NCBI RefSeq assembly: GCF_000712595.1
Contig: NZ_JOTN01000006.1
Location: forward strand, 1-64,000
Source: Bacillus manliponensis
GTDB lineage: Bacteria > Bacillota > Bacilli > Bacillales > Bacillaceae_G
Length of the DNA stretch: 64,000 bases
Reading direction: 5' to 3'
A program made the translations under genes and the position numbers. Below, in pieces: positions 52,500-61,007 of this stretch; the stretch's first letter is position 1; every line of letters starts with the position of its first letter. The notes below the pieces were generated by a model. It was given only the letters and a program-made list of their open reading frames with translations, had not been told where the DNA came from and searched no databases.

Positions 52500-53421
52500 A
52501 AATAATACGATATCCAATGAGGTAATAAAACTGTGGCAAAAGGTGTTTGTTCCAGATGTAGATTACTTTTTCTTTGAAGAAAAACCCACCTTTTGTGAAG
52601 TGACTATGAAAGATACGTCAACGATTCCATTACATATGAAAACATCATTTTTAACATGGAGTGTTTATAAGAAGGCACGCTATATGACGGTTATGGAAAA
52701 TCAATTTTTTTGTAGCTTAAATGAAAACATACAAAAGCAAATTTTACGAGAGCAAGTACGACTAAATCGAGGTTTTGTTTTTGAAGTAAAGGAATTAGAA
52801 CTGTTGCTGCAACATGAAAATGAAGAGGAATGGAAGCCGCTATTACAAACATATTCATTCTTGTATGAAGGGAAGAAACTGCTCATTTTACAAGGATTTG
52901 TATGGAGACAGTTTCCAGAAAGAATTAGAATCTGTATATTAATTTATATTGCGGAAATGTTTATAGAAGAAGATTCGGTAGAAGTATCGGTGCCAGAAGA
53001 AGTGTTACATATCAAACCTTATATAAATACCTTTATTGGAACAAATGGACCTAACTGTTTAGGTACCACACTAGCGGCAATTGAAACAAATAAAGAATTC
53101 TTTGAAACACATATACATGAATGGGTCCAACCAAAAGAGTTTAAAGAAGTTTTGCATAACAAGAACTATAAAATAATAGAGAACCCAACCATTCAGCAAG
53201 GTGATGTCCTCGTTTGGGAAGAAAATGAAACAGCTGTACATGCTTGTTATACATTAACAGATGATATTGTATTCAATAAAAATGGCCAAACAATGTTCAA
53301 TCCATATCAATGTGTAACAGTAAAGCAGGTGATACATAACTGGAGATATGTTGAACAACAAGGTGGTCGATTCGTTATATATAGAAAAGGAGAGCAGGCG
53401 AATGCAAATCTATCAGTTTGA
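52486..53421 (+). CDS. Unknown protein with NlpC/P60-like Cys-His C-terminus
   Basis: About 311 residues. The first ~180 are an uncharacterised alpha/beta region. The C-terminal part resembles a papain-like NlpC/P60 fold: GPNCLGTTLAAIE (Cys191 before a helix), GDVLVWEENETAVHACYTL (His252 after a strand) and FNKNGQTMFNPY. No signal peptide, so it would act inside the cell, unlike wall hydrolases. The start ATG (52486) overlaps the GNAT gene, and the end overlaps the cupin gene by 20 nt. Catalytic status is inference. Confidence 0.6.
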   Translation: MYTVKNNTISNEVIKLWQKVFVPDVDYFFFEEKPTFCEVTMKDTSTIPLHMKTSFLTWSVYKKARYMTVMENQFFCSLNENIQKQILREQVRLNRGFVFEVKELELLLQHENEEEWKPLLQTYSFLYEGKKLLILQGFVWRQFPERIRICILIYIAEMFIEEDSVEVSVPEEVLHIKPYINTFIGTNGPNCLGTTLAAIETNKEFFETHIHEWVQPKEFKEVLHNKNYKIIENPTIQQGDVLVWEENETAVHACYTLTDDIVFNKNGQTMFNPYQCVTVKQVIHNWRYVEQQGGRFVIYRKGEQANANLSV

Positions 53422-53749
53422 CAAAGAAGTTGGTAAGAAAATCGCAATGTTTCAGTCTAATTTTGTTATGTCTAAAGTTGTACAAAGTAATGGTGCATTA
53501 CATGTTGGATGTATGCATCTTCCAGAGAACGGGATTGTTGGCTATCATGAAGCTGTTACAGATCAACTTTTCATTGTTGTGCAAGGTGAGGGGTATGTAT
53601 GTGGAAATGATAAAGTAAAAGTTCCCATTCAGGCAGGCGAAGTTGCATTTTGGAAAAAAGGTGAAAAGCATGAGTCAAGCACAGAAACAGGTATGATGGC
53701 AATTGTTTTAGAAGGGGAAGATATAAAAATAAATATGCCTATACGCTAA
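53402..53749 (+). CDS. Small cupin-domain protein
   Basis: 115 residues with one cupin barrel: ENGIVGYHEAVTDQLFIVVQGEGYV (motif 1, with His, then Asp-Gln where a second His and Glu are common) and AGEVAFWKKGEKHESS (motif 2 His). The ligand set is incomplete, so metal binding is uncertain. The ATG at 53402 has AAGGAGAG at 9 nt; it overlaps the preceding gene by 20 nt, implying coupling. Followed by the hydrolase gene 14 bp later. Confidence 0.78.
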   Translation: MQIYQFDKEVGKKIAMFQSNFVMSKVVQSNGALHVGCMHLPENGIVGYHEAVTDQLFIVVQGEGYVCGNDKVKVPIQAGEVAFWKKGEKHESSTETGMMAIVLEGEDIKINMPIR

Positions 53750-53763
53750 TGAGGAGATAGAAA

Positions 53764-54648
53764 ATGAAAAACTTTTTTATAGAGTTTCATGGTTATAAAG
53801 CAAGCGTCTGTGAATGGGGGGATAAAAATAACCCTCAAATTATCTGTTTTCATGGTTTAGGAAGTACAAAATTAAGTTTTATAGAGATAGCTGAACGACT
53901 AAAAGATAAATATCATATTATATCATTTGATCTACCTGGACATGGGAAAACACCAAGTTTTGAGAAAGATGAAGGTTACAGTGCATTCCATTTAACAAAT
54001 TGGATAGTAGCATTACTTGAACAGATTGGAAAAGAAACATTTCATATACTAGCCCATTCATGGGGAGCAAGCGTTGCGCTTCATTATGTAGCAGAGTGTC
54101 CGGAAAAAGTTAATAAAATGGTTCTGTTAGATGGTGGTTATCATCATGGTGAAATGAATAGAACTTATTTTGCGGAGCTATATAAAGATGCAAAAGAAGG
54201 AGAGTGTCCACCGCGATCATTAGAAGAAGAGATTAACCATTATGAAAAAGATTTTGATGAATATATATTTGCTAGTAAAGAAGAATTTATTCAATTAGAA
54301 AAAATGGCATATAGTAGATGGTCACCATTAATAGAACGTGCGGTTTATGACCTAATGAGAGAAGAAGATGGTAAAGTGAGATGGCATGCTACCGGTGATA
54401 CTGCTAGAGGTGTAATTAAATTTCAATATACGGTGTATAAAACGTTGAAGCATCATAAGATTAAAAGCGATACACTATTATTATATTGTGATCTTCCAGA
54501 TGGTTACTTAAAAGTAAGAGAATTACATATTGAGGAATTTAAGAAACATATTGATATTACGACTAAGTTGTATAGAAATACAGGACACTTAATGCATTGG
54601 GAGAGGCCAGAAGAGATTTCTGAGGATGTTGTAAATTGGTTAAGATAA
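53764..54648 (+). CDS. Alpha/beta hydrolase
   Basis: 294 residues of the alpha/beta-hydrolase fold: oxyanion segment CFHGLGSTKLSF, nucleophile elbow LAHSWGASVALHY (G-x-S-x-G type as H-S-W-G), and catalytic His near the end in NTGHLMHWERPEEI. Cytoplasmic; substrate unknown (ester, lactone or peptide). Site TGAGGAGAT before the ATG. Last gene of the seven-gene run; terminator follows. Confidence 0.86.
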   Translation: MKNFFIEFHGYKASVCEWGDKNNPQIICFHGLGSTKLSFIEIAERLKDKYHIISFDLPGHGKTPSFEKDEGYSAFHLTNWIVALLEQIGKETFHILAHSWGASVALHYVAECPEKVNKMVLLDGGYHHGEMNRTYFAELYKDAKEGECPPRSLEEEINHYEKDFDEYIFASKEEFIQLEKMAYSRWSPLIERAVYDLMREEDGKVRWHATGDTARGVIKFQYTVYKTLKHHKIKSDTLLLYCDLPDGYLKVRELHIEEFKKHIDITTKLYRNTGHLMHWERPEEISEDVVNWLR

Positions 54649-54656
54649 AGAGGAAA

Positions 54657-54690
54657 GTACGGTGTAGAATGTAGACCGTACGTTTTTATT
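54657..54690 (+). terminator. Terminator of the 49.9-54.6 kb gene run
   Basis: GTACGGT / ACCGTAC with an 11-nt loop, TTTTTATTTT tail. Confidence 0.75.
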
Positions 54691-54715
54691 TTAAATGGTA
54701 TAGGAGGTTATCGGT

Positions 54716-54967
54716 ATGCAAGATAAAGATTCAAAAAAAGGACTCGTTGCTTTTGTTGTATCTATTTTGCTTGTTAGTAGTATTATCATTATGATTATCA
54801 CGGCAAATTTGAAGACTGATAACATTATTTTATTTATCATTGGCGGGATTGCTTCGATATTTACAACAATACATTCTTTTAAAGCTAGATATAAGTATTA
54901 TCAGTATGCTAGTTTCATGATTTCGTTAGGCTTTTTAATCATTATTTTCTATAATCTTTTTAGTTAA
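54716..54967 (+). CDS. Small membrane protein, unknown
   Basis: 83 residues with hydrophobic segments at about 10-30, 36-50 and 63-81. Start after ATAGGAGG. No family recognised. The region after it (54968-55182) holds two short minus-strand protein-like tails with stops but no start; these look like relics. Confidence 0.6.
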   Translation: MQDKDSKKGLVAFVVSILLVSSIIIMIITANLKTDNIILFIIGGIASIFTTIHSFKARYKYYQYASFMISLGFLIIIFYNLFS

Positions 54968-55182
54968 AGGATGATTAAGTTAATCGTAATAATTAGTTCC
55001 TTCAAATTCTTTAGGATAATCACTATCTTCTACAATAAAAAGCCCCTAGCTAAATATAAAAATCATTACCTTATGAAACCATCATACGAAAGTAGCACAA
55101 TACTTTCCCTCCGACAACGGATGTTCCTCAAATAAATACGTCATAAACTGAATGTAACAATATAAAAAGTGAGGGATAAAAA

Positions 55183-55977
55183 ATGATTACTCATTTTAAA
55201 GATATCGAGTTACAGACACTTTCAATTGAAGGAACAAAACAAATATATGCAGATATTTTACAATTCCCAATTACAAAGAGAACGGACACATATATTCAGT
55301 TTCAAGTTACTTCGTTCACAACGATTAGTTTTACTGAAGTGTTAGAATCAATCATTCCAAATCATTTTGCCTTCCAAGTACCGACGTCTTCTTTTGAAGA
55401 AGTAGCAAATTGGTTGATGAAATCAGGTGTTCATATTTTAAAAGATACAGAAGGAGAAACAATTATTTACCATTCTCCTGTGAGTAAAGCGGTATATTTC
55501 AAAGATAACGATGGTAATATTTTAGAGATTATTACACGGGATTATGTAAATGAAAATGTATTGCCAAAGTGCGGTCCACTGCAAGTAATGTATGTACGAG
55601 AATTAGGTTTTCCTGTGACACATGTTCCGACATTTCGAGAGTGGTTAAAGGACAAGTTTTATATGAAAACAATTCAAGATGCGGAAACGTTTAACTTTGT
55701 TATTGGAGGAACAGCGCATGCAGTCGTAGTGAAGGAAGGAAGACCGTGGATTCCAATTGGAATGAGAGCATTAAGTCCAAATATGAAAGTAACGTTTGGA
55801 ACGCCGGATTTGGACTTTATAAATGAATTACGTCAGGATAAAACCGCTATTTTGATAGATGACGGAGTACTATTTACACAAGGGACATATACTCTTGAAA
55901 TAGAGTACACACCAGAATTTTCCGAAATCATTTTGAGTCAATTAAACTTACCGTTATCGCAAAATACTAAAGTTTAA
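55183..55977 (+). CDS. VOC-family (glyoxalase/dioxygenase-like) protein
   Basis: 264 residues made of two vicinal-oxygen-chelate modules (about 1-125 and 130-255). The first ends with AVYFKDNDGNILEII, the standard metal-ligand Glu strand; the second has VMYVRELGFPVTHVPTFREWL. It may be a small-molecule binding or lyase/dioxygenase protein. Start after AGTGAGGG. Substrate unknown. Confidence 0.8.
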   Translation: MITHFKDIELQTLSIEGTKQIYADILQFPITKRTDTYIQFQVTSFTTISFTEVLESIIPNHFAFQVPTSSFEEVANWLMKSGVHILKDTEGETIIYHSPVSKAVYFKDNDGNILEIITRDYVNENVLPKCGPLQVMYVRELGFPVTHVPTFREWLKDKFYMKTIQDAETFNFVIGGTAHAVVVKEGRPWIPIGMRALSPNMKVTFGTPDLDFINELRQDKTAILIDDGVLFTQGTYTLEIEYTPEFSEIILSQLNLPLSQNTKV

Positions 55978-56000
55978 AGGAGAATAAAAATATTTGTCGA

Positions 56001-56026
56001 ATCTGCCTACATAGGTAGATTTTTTT
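56001..56026 (+). terminator. Terminator of the VOC gene
   Basis: ATCTGCCTA / TAGGTAGAT with a 2-nt centre, T7 tail. Confidence 0.7.
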
Positions 56027-56047
56027 ATGCTGAAGGGGTGTAGTAAC

Positions 56048-56548
56048 ATGATTCGTATGTTAAATAAACAAGATGCAGAAAACTATTGGGAGTTACGGTT
56101 ACAAGCGCTTCAAACAAATCCAGAAGCGTTTGCTACAACATATGAAGAAGCAATAAAACGAGAGAATCCAATTGAAGCAACAGCACGAAACTTGGATTCT
56201 GAAAGTAGTTACACATTTGGTACTTTTAACGAAGATAATCAGTTGATTGGTGTTGTAACACTTGTATTATCCAATTTACAAGTCTTTAAACATAAAGGAT
56301 CAATTATGGCAATGTATGTAAATCCGTCTCAGAGAGGAAACGGCTATGCTAAGCAGCTATTGCAAGCTGTTATTGAGTATGGAAAAGAATTAGAGCTTGA
56401 ACAATTACATTTAACAGTTGTGTCTACGAATGATGCAGCGAAAAAATTATATAGTTCATTGGATTTTTGTACATATGGTCTTGAAAAAAGAGCGCTGAAA
56501 TTTGGAGATGTGTATAGCGATGAAGAGCATATGGTGAAGTTCTTATGA
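56048..56548 (+). CDS. GNAT acetyltransferase
   Basis: 166 residues. Acetyl-CoA loop in MYVNPSQRGNGYAKQLLQAVIEY (about 95-117), then LHLTVVSTNDAAKKLYSSLDFCTYG as motif B. AAGGGGTG lies 7 nt before the ATG at 56048; the ATG at 56027 seven codons earlier is within the preceding terminator's tail and is not used. Substrate unknown. Confidence 0.85.
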   Translation: MIRMLNKQDAENYWELRLQALQTNPEAFATTYEEAIKRENPIEATARNLDSESSYTFGTFNEDNQLIGVVTLVLSNLQVFKHKGSIMAMYVNPSQRGNGYAKQLLQAVIEYGKELELEQLHLTVVSTNDAAKKLYSSLDFCTYGLEKRALKFGDVYSDEEHMVKFL

Positions 56549-56619
56549 AGCATACATGATTAATAGTTATTCATAATTATATTATGTAAACTTTTTTATG
56601 GAAAAGGAGAAAGAGATTT

Positions 56620-57150
56620 ATGAAAGATTTACATCTACAAGCAGATATGAACCCGGTAGTTGCATTGTTATACGCAACTGTATCTGATACATATGAAAGG
56701 TTAAAACAATATGTTGCTCATGCAACGCAAGAGGAAATTGACTATAAAGGACCTGATGGTGATTTGAATAGTATAGGTCAGTTATTACGTCATCTTGCAG
56801 TTGTTGACTTACACTGGGTATATCGCTTGAAACACGAAGATGTTCCACTGCAGTTGCAGCAAAAATATGGACCAATGATAGGAGAGGATGGAAAACTACC
56901 TCCAGTTGCAAATATTTCTTTAGAGCAGCTTCTTCAAGAGTATGGTGAAGTACAAACGATGTTTTATTTACAGTGCAAGAAATTGACGGAAGCAGAGTTA
57001 AAGCGCGAAGTATTTTATGAAAAAGGAGAAAGCGCCACAATCAGATGGGGAATATGGCATATTGCCGATCATAGCCGTTATCATCAAGCGCATATTGGAT
57101 GGATGCGGAAGTTATATAAAGAAAGGGTTAACAAATTACAAAATATATAA
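56620..57150 (+). CDS. DinB-superfamily protein
   Basis: 176 residues, four-helix-bundle DinB type. Candidate metal His: HLAVVDLHWVYRLKH (first site) and WHIADHSRYHQAHIGWMRK (H-x3-H pattern near the C-terminus). The family contains thiol-dependent metalloenzymes (bacillithiol transferases, mycothiol maleylpyruvate isomerase-like), so a bacillithiol S-transferase role is possible. Start after AAAAGGAGAAAG. Terminator follows. Confidence 0.8.
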   Translation: MKDLHLQADMNPVVALLYATVSDTYERLKQYVAHATQEEIDYKGPDGDLNSIGQLLRHLAVVDLHWVYRLKHEDVPLQLQQKYGPMIGEDGKLPPVANISLEQLLQEYGEVQTMFYLQCKKLTEAELKREVFYEKGESATIRWGIWHIADHSRYHQAHIGWMRKLYKERVNKLQNI

Positions 57151-57156
57151 TGTTGT

Positions 57157-57192
57157 AAAAAGGCTTACCTCTTATGTAGATAGGCCTTTTCA
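57157..57192 (+). terminator. Terminator of the DinB gene
   Basis: AAAAGGCTTACCT / AGATAGGCCTTTT with a 7-nt loop. Confidence 0.65.
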
Positions 57193-57250
57193 CATGAACA
57201 ATAAGGTGTAAGTTTAAAATAAAGTTTGATAATTTGTAAACAAGTTTGAA

Positions 57251-57460
57251 ATGGAGCGCTGCTTTTGGGAGCGACAAGACATAGATTGGGCTATTGTAAC
57301 GGAAGAAGAAATAAACCAAACGATGGCACTGAATATTAACTATGTTCGTGCATATCAAGATTTACATAATATTGAAGGATTTGAGCTAATCACAGAAGCT
57401 TAATTAGATGATTTAGTTATAGAATATATTGCTAGAATGATTAGGAACATGGACAAGTAA
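57251..57460 (+). pseudogene. TnsA-type (Tn7-like) endonuclease relic
   Basis: A 69-codon frame with one in-frame stop at 57401. It reads CFWERQDIDWAIVTEEEINQTMALNINYV and then IEGFELITEA-stop-LDDLVIEYIARMI. The W-E-R...I-D-W-x-I-V-T-E-x-E-I pattern is the C-terminal hallmark of TnsA endonucleases of Tn7-like transposons. The N-terminal nuclease domain is missing, and TnsB, TnsC and TnsD are absent, so only a scar remains. Confidence 0.6.
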
Positions 57461-57524
57461 GTCATTGAAAAGCATTGAAAGTCAAGGTATTACTTGTCAG
57501 TGGACATTACGAGGGGAGATATTA

Positions 57525-59498
57525 ATGAAAATGAATGAAAAAACATATCTAAGCATAGAAGAGATTATTTCATTACCAACCGTATCAAGTACAAACATAA
57601 GTGATGATGGCAAAAACGTAGCTTTTGTCAAGAAGACGGCTAACTGGAAAGACAATAAATATAGGAATCATGTATGGATATATGAAAAAGATAAGGGGCA
57701 GAGTTACCCATTAACAACTGGGGATATAGATAGTACATACCCATTATGGTCTCCAGATTCTAGGAATATCGCATACCTTAGCCCAGTTGGTGACGGGGAT
57801 AATAAGAAAAATCAGATCTTTGTTAAGTCAATAGATGGTTATAGTGAGGTTCAAATTACTGATGAGAAAGAAGGGGTCAGTAAATTTAAATGGGAGTCTA
57901 CTGGAAAGGGTTTTTATTATGTTGCACAGTCAAAAGAATCTGAGGTGATAAAGAAACGTAAGGAACTATATGGGGATTTTCATCATATAGGTAAGGAATA
58001 CGAGAATAGTTGTTTATATTACATTGAAGTAGAAAAAGTGATACAAAATGATAAAAATGAACACGAAAATAGCGTTGTGTATCAACTAACTGATGGGAAG
58101 GCTTTTCATATCCATGAATTTGATATTTCAAATGATGGGAAAAAGGTTGTATTTATGGCTACACCAAACCCAAATATGGGAGATTATATGAATGGAGATC
58201 TATACATACTAGATATTAAAGCTGGAGAGCTACAAAAGATGAATATAGATAAGTTGTTGGGAGGGAGCGTTTGCTTTTCTCCTGAAGGCAGCAAAATATG
58301 TTACTCAGCAAGCATAAGGGAAAAGGATTACTATAAGACCCACATACAAGACAATACATTAGAGATATATGATATTAATAATGGAGAGCTAATTCAACCT
58401 TTAACAGATTTTGATAGTACGGTTATTCCATTACGGTGGACAGATAAGGGGATTTTAATTAGATGGCAGAATAAAACTAATTATCTTATTGGGTTGCTAT
58501 CTGAGGACGGCACTGTGGAAATGTTAAGCGAAAAAGTAGATGGCTTTATAATGGATGCTTCTATAACAAGGGATGGAAATCATATATCCTATAATAAGGC
58601 TATAACAAATGAAACCTTTGAAATCTATTTAGACGATAAAAAAATAACGAATGAAAATAGTTTTTTCAAAGGAAAGCTTAAAAGTAATAGGGAAATAATC
58701 TCATGGAAAAGTAGTGATGGTCTTGAAATAGAGGGTGTTTTATCAACCCCAGTAGAGTTTGACACAAATAAAAAATATCCCTTATTAGTGGTAATCCATG
58801 GTGGTCCGGCTTGGGCATCCTTTCCAATATTTTCAGACTGTTTTAATGAGAAATATCCTATTGAACAGTTTATCGAAAAAGGCTTTATAGTTTTAGAACC
58901 AAACTACAGGGGAAGTTCTGGTTATGGTAATGAATTCTTAAAAGCAAACTATAGAAAACTGGGAATTGCTAACTATGATGATGTTATATCTGGAGTGGAT
59001 AAACTAGTTGACAAGGGGATTGCAGATAAAGATAGAGTAGGGGTTATGGGATGGAGCAACGGGGGATATATATCAGCTTTCTGTTCTACATTTAGTAGTA
59101 GATTTAAAGCTATTTCAGTTGGAGGTGGAATTACTAATTGGAGTACCTATTATGTAAATACAGATATACCTTACTTTATTAGGATGTATTTAGGAAATAA
59201 TCCATGGAATGATCCAGAGATATATACGAAAACATCACCAATGACATATATTAAATCAGCCCGTACTCCCACTTTAATCCAACATGGTGAAAAGGATGCA
59301 AGAGTTCCAACTCCAAATGCATATGAGCTATATCAAGGATTAAGGGATATGGAAGTTGATACAGAATTAATTATATTTAAAGGAATGGCATATAGTTCTG
59401 ACCAGCCAGGAATTAATGTGGCTATTATGAAGCAGAATTTGATGTGGTTTTCACACTATATTCTTGGGGAAAGTATGAAAGATTTTAAGGTTTTATAA
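57525..59498 (+). CDS. S9 prolyl-oligopeptidase-family peptidase (catalytic His replaced)
   Basis: 657 residues: an N-terminal beta-propeller with repeated WSPDSRNIAYLSP-type blades (about 1-390) and a C-terminal alpha/beta-hydrolase domain. Nucleophile Ser511 in GWSNGGYIS, Asp591 in HGEKDARVP, oxyanion region VIHGGPAWASF. The position 32 residues after the Asp, where the catalytic His should be (G-M-x-H-S), is Tyr623 (codon TAT at 59391). If correct, the enzyme is probably impaired. Start ATG 57525 follows GAGGGGAG; the frame is open 20 codons further up. Acylaminoacyl-peptidase-like, cytoplasmic. Confidence 0.85.
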   Translation: MKMNEKTYLSIEEIISLPTVSSTNISDDGKNVAFVKKTANWKDNKYRNHVWIYEKDKGQSYPLTTGDIDSTYPLWSPDSRNIAYLSPVGDGDNKKNQIFVKSIDGYSEVQITDEKEGVSKFKWESTGKGFYYVAQSKESEVIKKRKELYGDFHHIGKEYENSCLYYIEVEKVIQNDKNEHENSVVYQLTDGKAFHIHEFDISNDGKKVVFMATPNPNMGDYMNGDLYILDIKAGELQKMNIDKLLGGSVCFSPEGSKICYSASIREKDYYKTHIQDNTLEIYDINNGELIQPLTDFDSTVIPLRWTDKGILIRWQNKTNYLIGLLSEDGTVEMLSEKVDGFIMDASITRDGNHISYNKAITNETFEIYLDDKKITNENSFFKGKLKSNREIISWKSSDGLEIEGVLSTPVEFDTNKKYPLLVVIHGGPAWASFPIFSDCFNEKYPIEQFIEKGFIVLEPNYRGSSGYGNEFLKANYRKLGIANYDDVISGVDKLVDKGIADKDRVGVMGWSNGGYISAFCSTFSSRFKAISVGGGITNWSTYYVNTDIPYFIRMYLGNNPWNDPEIYTKTSPMTYIKSARTPTLIQHGEKDARVPTPNAYELYQGLRDMEVDTELIIFKGMAYSSDQPGINVAIMKQNLMWFSHYILGESMKDFKVL

Positions 59499-59679
59499 AG
59501 GAAGCTTTTTTTCATATTTAGCCTGTGATTGTAGCTCTATGATTTTCGTGTGAATTTCTACTGTATAATACTCTGGTAACTACATTGACTTACAATTGTA
59601 TAGCAACGTTATGACATTAAAATCCCTGTACCTTTGTAGGGGTACGGAAACGATTCGTGTAAAAACTTGCAATAGGATA

Positions 59680-59727
59680 AAAACGTGGCTCACATATGGG
59701 AAATTACATATTTGCCACGTTTTCTTC
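59680..59727. terminator. Bidirectional hairpin terminator in the S9-alkA gap
   Basis: AAAACGTGGC / GCCACGTTTT with a 24-nt loop; on the minus strand it is followed by TTTTTATCC and so may end alkA. The 390-bp gap also holds a short startless tail (LEDKVDIKNGYFSTTDLSTG..., about 59747-59827, ends TAA), perhaps a relic. Nothing else is seen. Confidence 0.6.
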
Positions 59728-59888
59728 TTATAAAAGATTAATTAGACCTAGAAGACAAAGTAGATATAAAAAATGGATACTTCAGTACAACTGATTTATC
59801 TACGGGACAAAAAGGATATATGAAATAAAATGATCAAACTTTATTCTAAAGCTACAATTGAGTACATTCCGGTTTAAGTTGTAATTAT

Positions 59889-60800
59889 TCAGTAAAGGAC
59901 ACGCCATAAATAAAAGGTAGCGTATGATTCCCAGTTTTTCCATGGAAACGATATTTCTAAGATTTCAGCTTTCGTAGGCTTTCGGTTCATATTACGTAAT
60001 ATTTTTATCGAATTAATAAGACCCACATCATCGATTGGAAAAGCTGTCTGGAACCTGAGGCAGCGCATTAGAACATAATTGGCTGTCCAAGGACCGATTC
60101 CTCGTATTTTAATTAAGTTTTTTTCAGCATCTTTAAAGTTCATTTTCATTAAATTTCCCCTCGATAATTCTCCATTTTCCATTAATTTGGCAATTCCAAT
60201 GATATATTCACTTTTTTTTACCGTCATTTTAATATATGCTAGGTCGGTAGGTGTTAACTGTGCAATTCGTTCGTACGGTGGGAACACCCAATACTTTTTA
60301 CCATTCCATTCGATGGAATCGCCAAATCCTTCTACAAATTGCTTCTTTAAGGAATATGCAAAGGTTAAGTTAATTTGTTGCCCTAAAACTCCCCAACATA
60401 AAGCTTCAAATAAATCGGGAATGCCGATAACTCGTAATCCATAGAATTTTCGGGCAGGCATTTTAAGTAATGGGTCTGCTTTTGCCATTTCATAAAATGG
60501 TGTTAAATCGTTATCAAGATCAAACCATTCATGAATATATTTTACAATCTCTTCCCGTTGCCACTTTTCAATAGGTCTAGAATCATTTAGGAATTGAACA
60601 ACCATTTGTTTATTATTGATTACGCTTACCTGTACTAAGGACCGAATTTCCCCAATGGCTATAACTTTTGTAATTATATCGTTCTCTATTTCATACATGC
60701 ATTCATTTTTTTCCCTTGTTAGATAGTCTAGGTTAGCATTCATGTCGAAACTTTCAGGTAATGTAATTACAATAACATCATTGACTTCATGCCATTTCAC
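59889..60800 (-). CDS. alkA: DNA-3-methyladenine glycosylase AlkA
   Basis: 303 residues, the size of B. subtilis AlkA. HhH-GPD motif LIKIRGIGPWTANYVL (229-244) with the catalytic Asp in FPIDDVGL (Asp257/258). The N-terminal ~110 residues form the AlkA-type accessory domain. Removes N3-methyladenine and related bases to start base excision repair. The GTG start follows GATGAGGAGAA. Divergent from the oxygenase-adaA-adaB genes, with the 15-bp motif shared by both control regions between them. Confidence 0.9.
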   Translation of the reverse strand: MKWHEVNDVIVITLPESFDMNANLDYLTREKNECMYEIENDIITKVIAIGEIRSLVQVSVINNKQMVVQFLNDSRPIEKWQREEIVKYIHEWFDLDNDLTPFYEMAKADPLLKMPARKFYGLRVIGIPDLFEALCWGVLGQQINLTFAYSLKKQFVEGFGDSIEWNGKKYWVFPPYERIAQLTPTDLAYIKMTVKKSEYIIGIAKLMENGELSRGNLMKMNFKDAEKNLIKIRGIGPWTANYVLMRCLRFQTAFPIDDVGLINSIKILRNMNRKPTKAEILEISFPWKNWESYATFYLWRVLY

Positions 60801-60868
60801 TTTTTCATTCTCCTCATCTTATTACGATTTTCTATACTATTTACAAAATAATTATAAGAAAACTCATA

Positions 60869-60890
60869 CTGATTGAAATTTTACTTTATC
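60869..60890. repeat. Terminal scrap of a bcr1-type repeat
   Basis: ACTGATTGAAATTTTACTTTAT corresponds to the last 22 bp of bcr1 (end at 49725) with two differences, including the terminal TTTAT. It lies upstream of alkA. Confidence 0.5.
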
Positions 60891-60915
60891 ACATAATAAT
60901 CTTTAATAATTTTGT

Positions 60916-60930
60916 TATCTTGCTATTACA
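60916..60930. promoter_or_regulatory. Candidate AdaA-binding motif, copy 1
   Basis: TATCTTGCTATTACA, identical at all 15 positions to the site at 61736-61750 ahead of adaA. The complement contains AAT-A-GCAA, recalling the A and B boxes of the E. coli Ada site. It lies about 90 bp before the oxygenase gene and about 115 bp before alkA, so it could serve both. Confidence 0.6.
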
Positions 60931-61007
60931 TTCTAAATACCTTATTTTTTTCTATTTATGAGGTTATAGTGTTAGTTATCAAGAATGCTAAATAGGAGAG
61001 GATAAAA

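Noticed and set aside
54975-55140. Short minus-strand tails reading GLFIVEDSDYPKEF and YLFEEHPLSEGKYC
   Set aside because: Protein-like but only 18-21 codons with no starts; mentioned as possible relics, not called.
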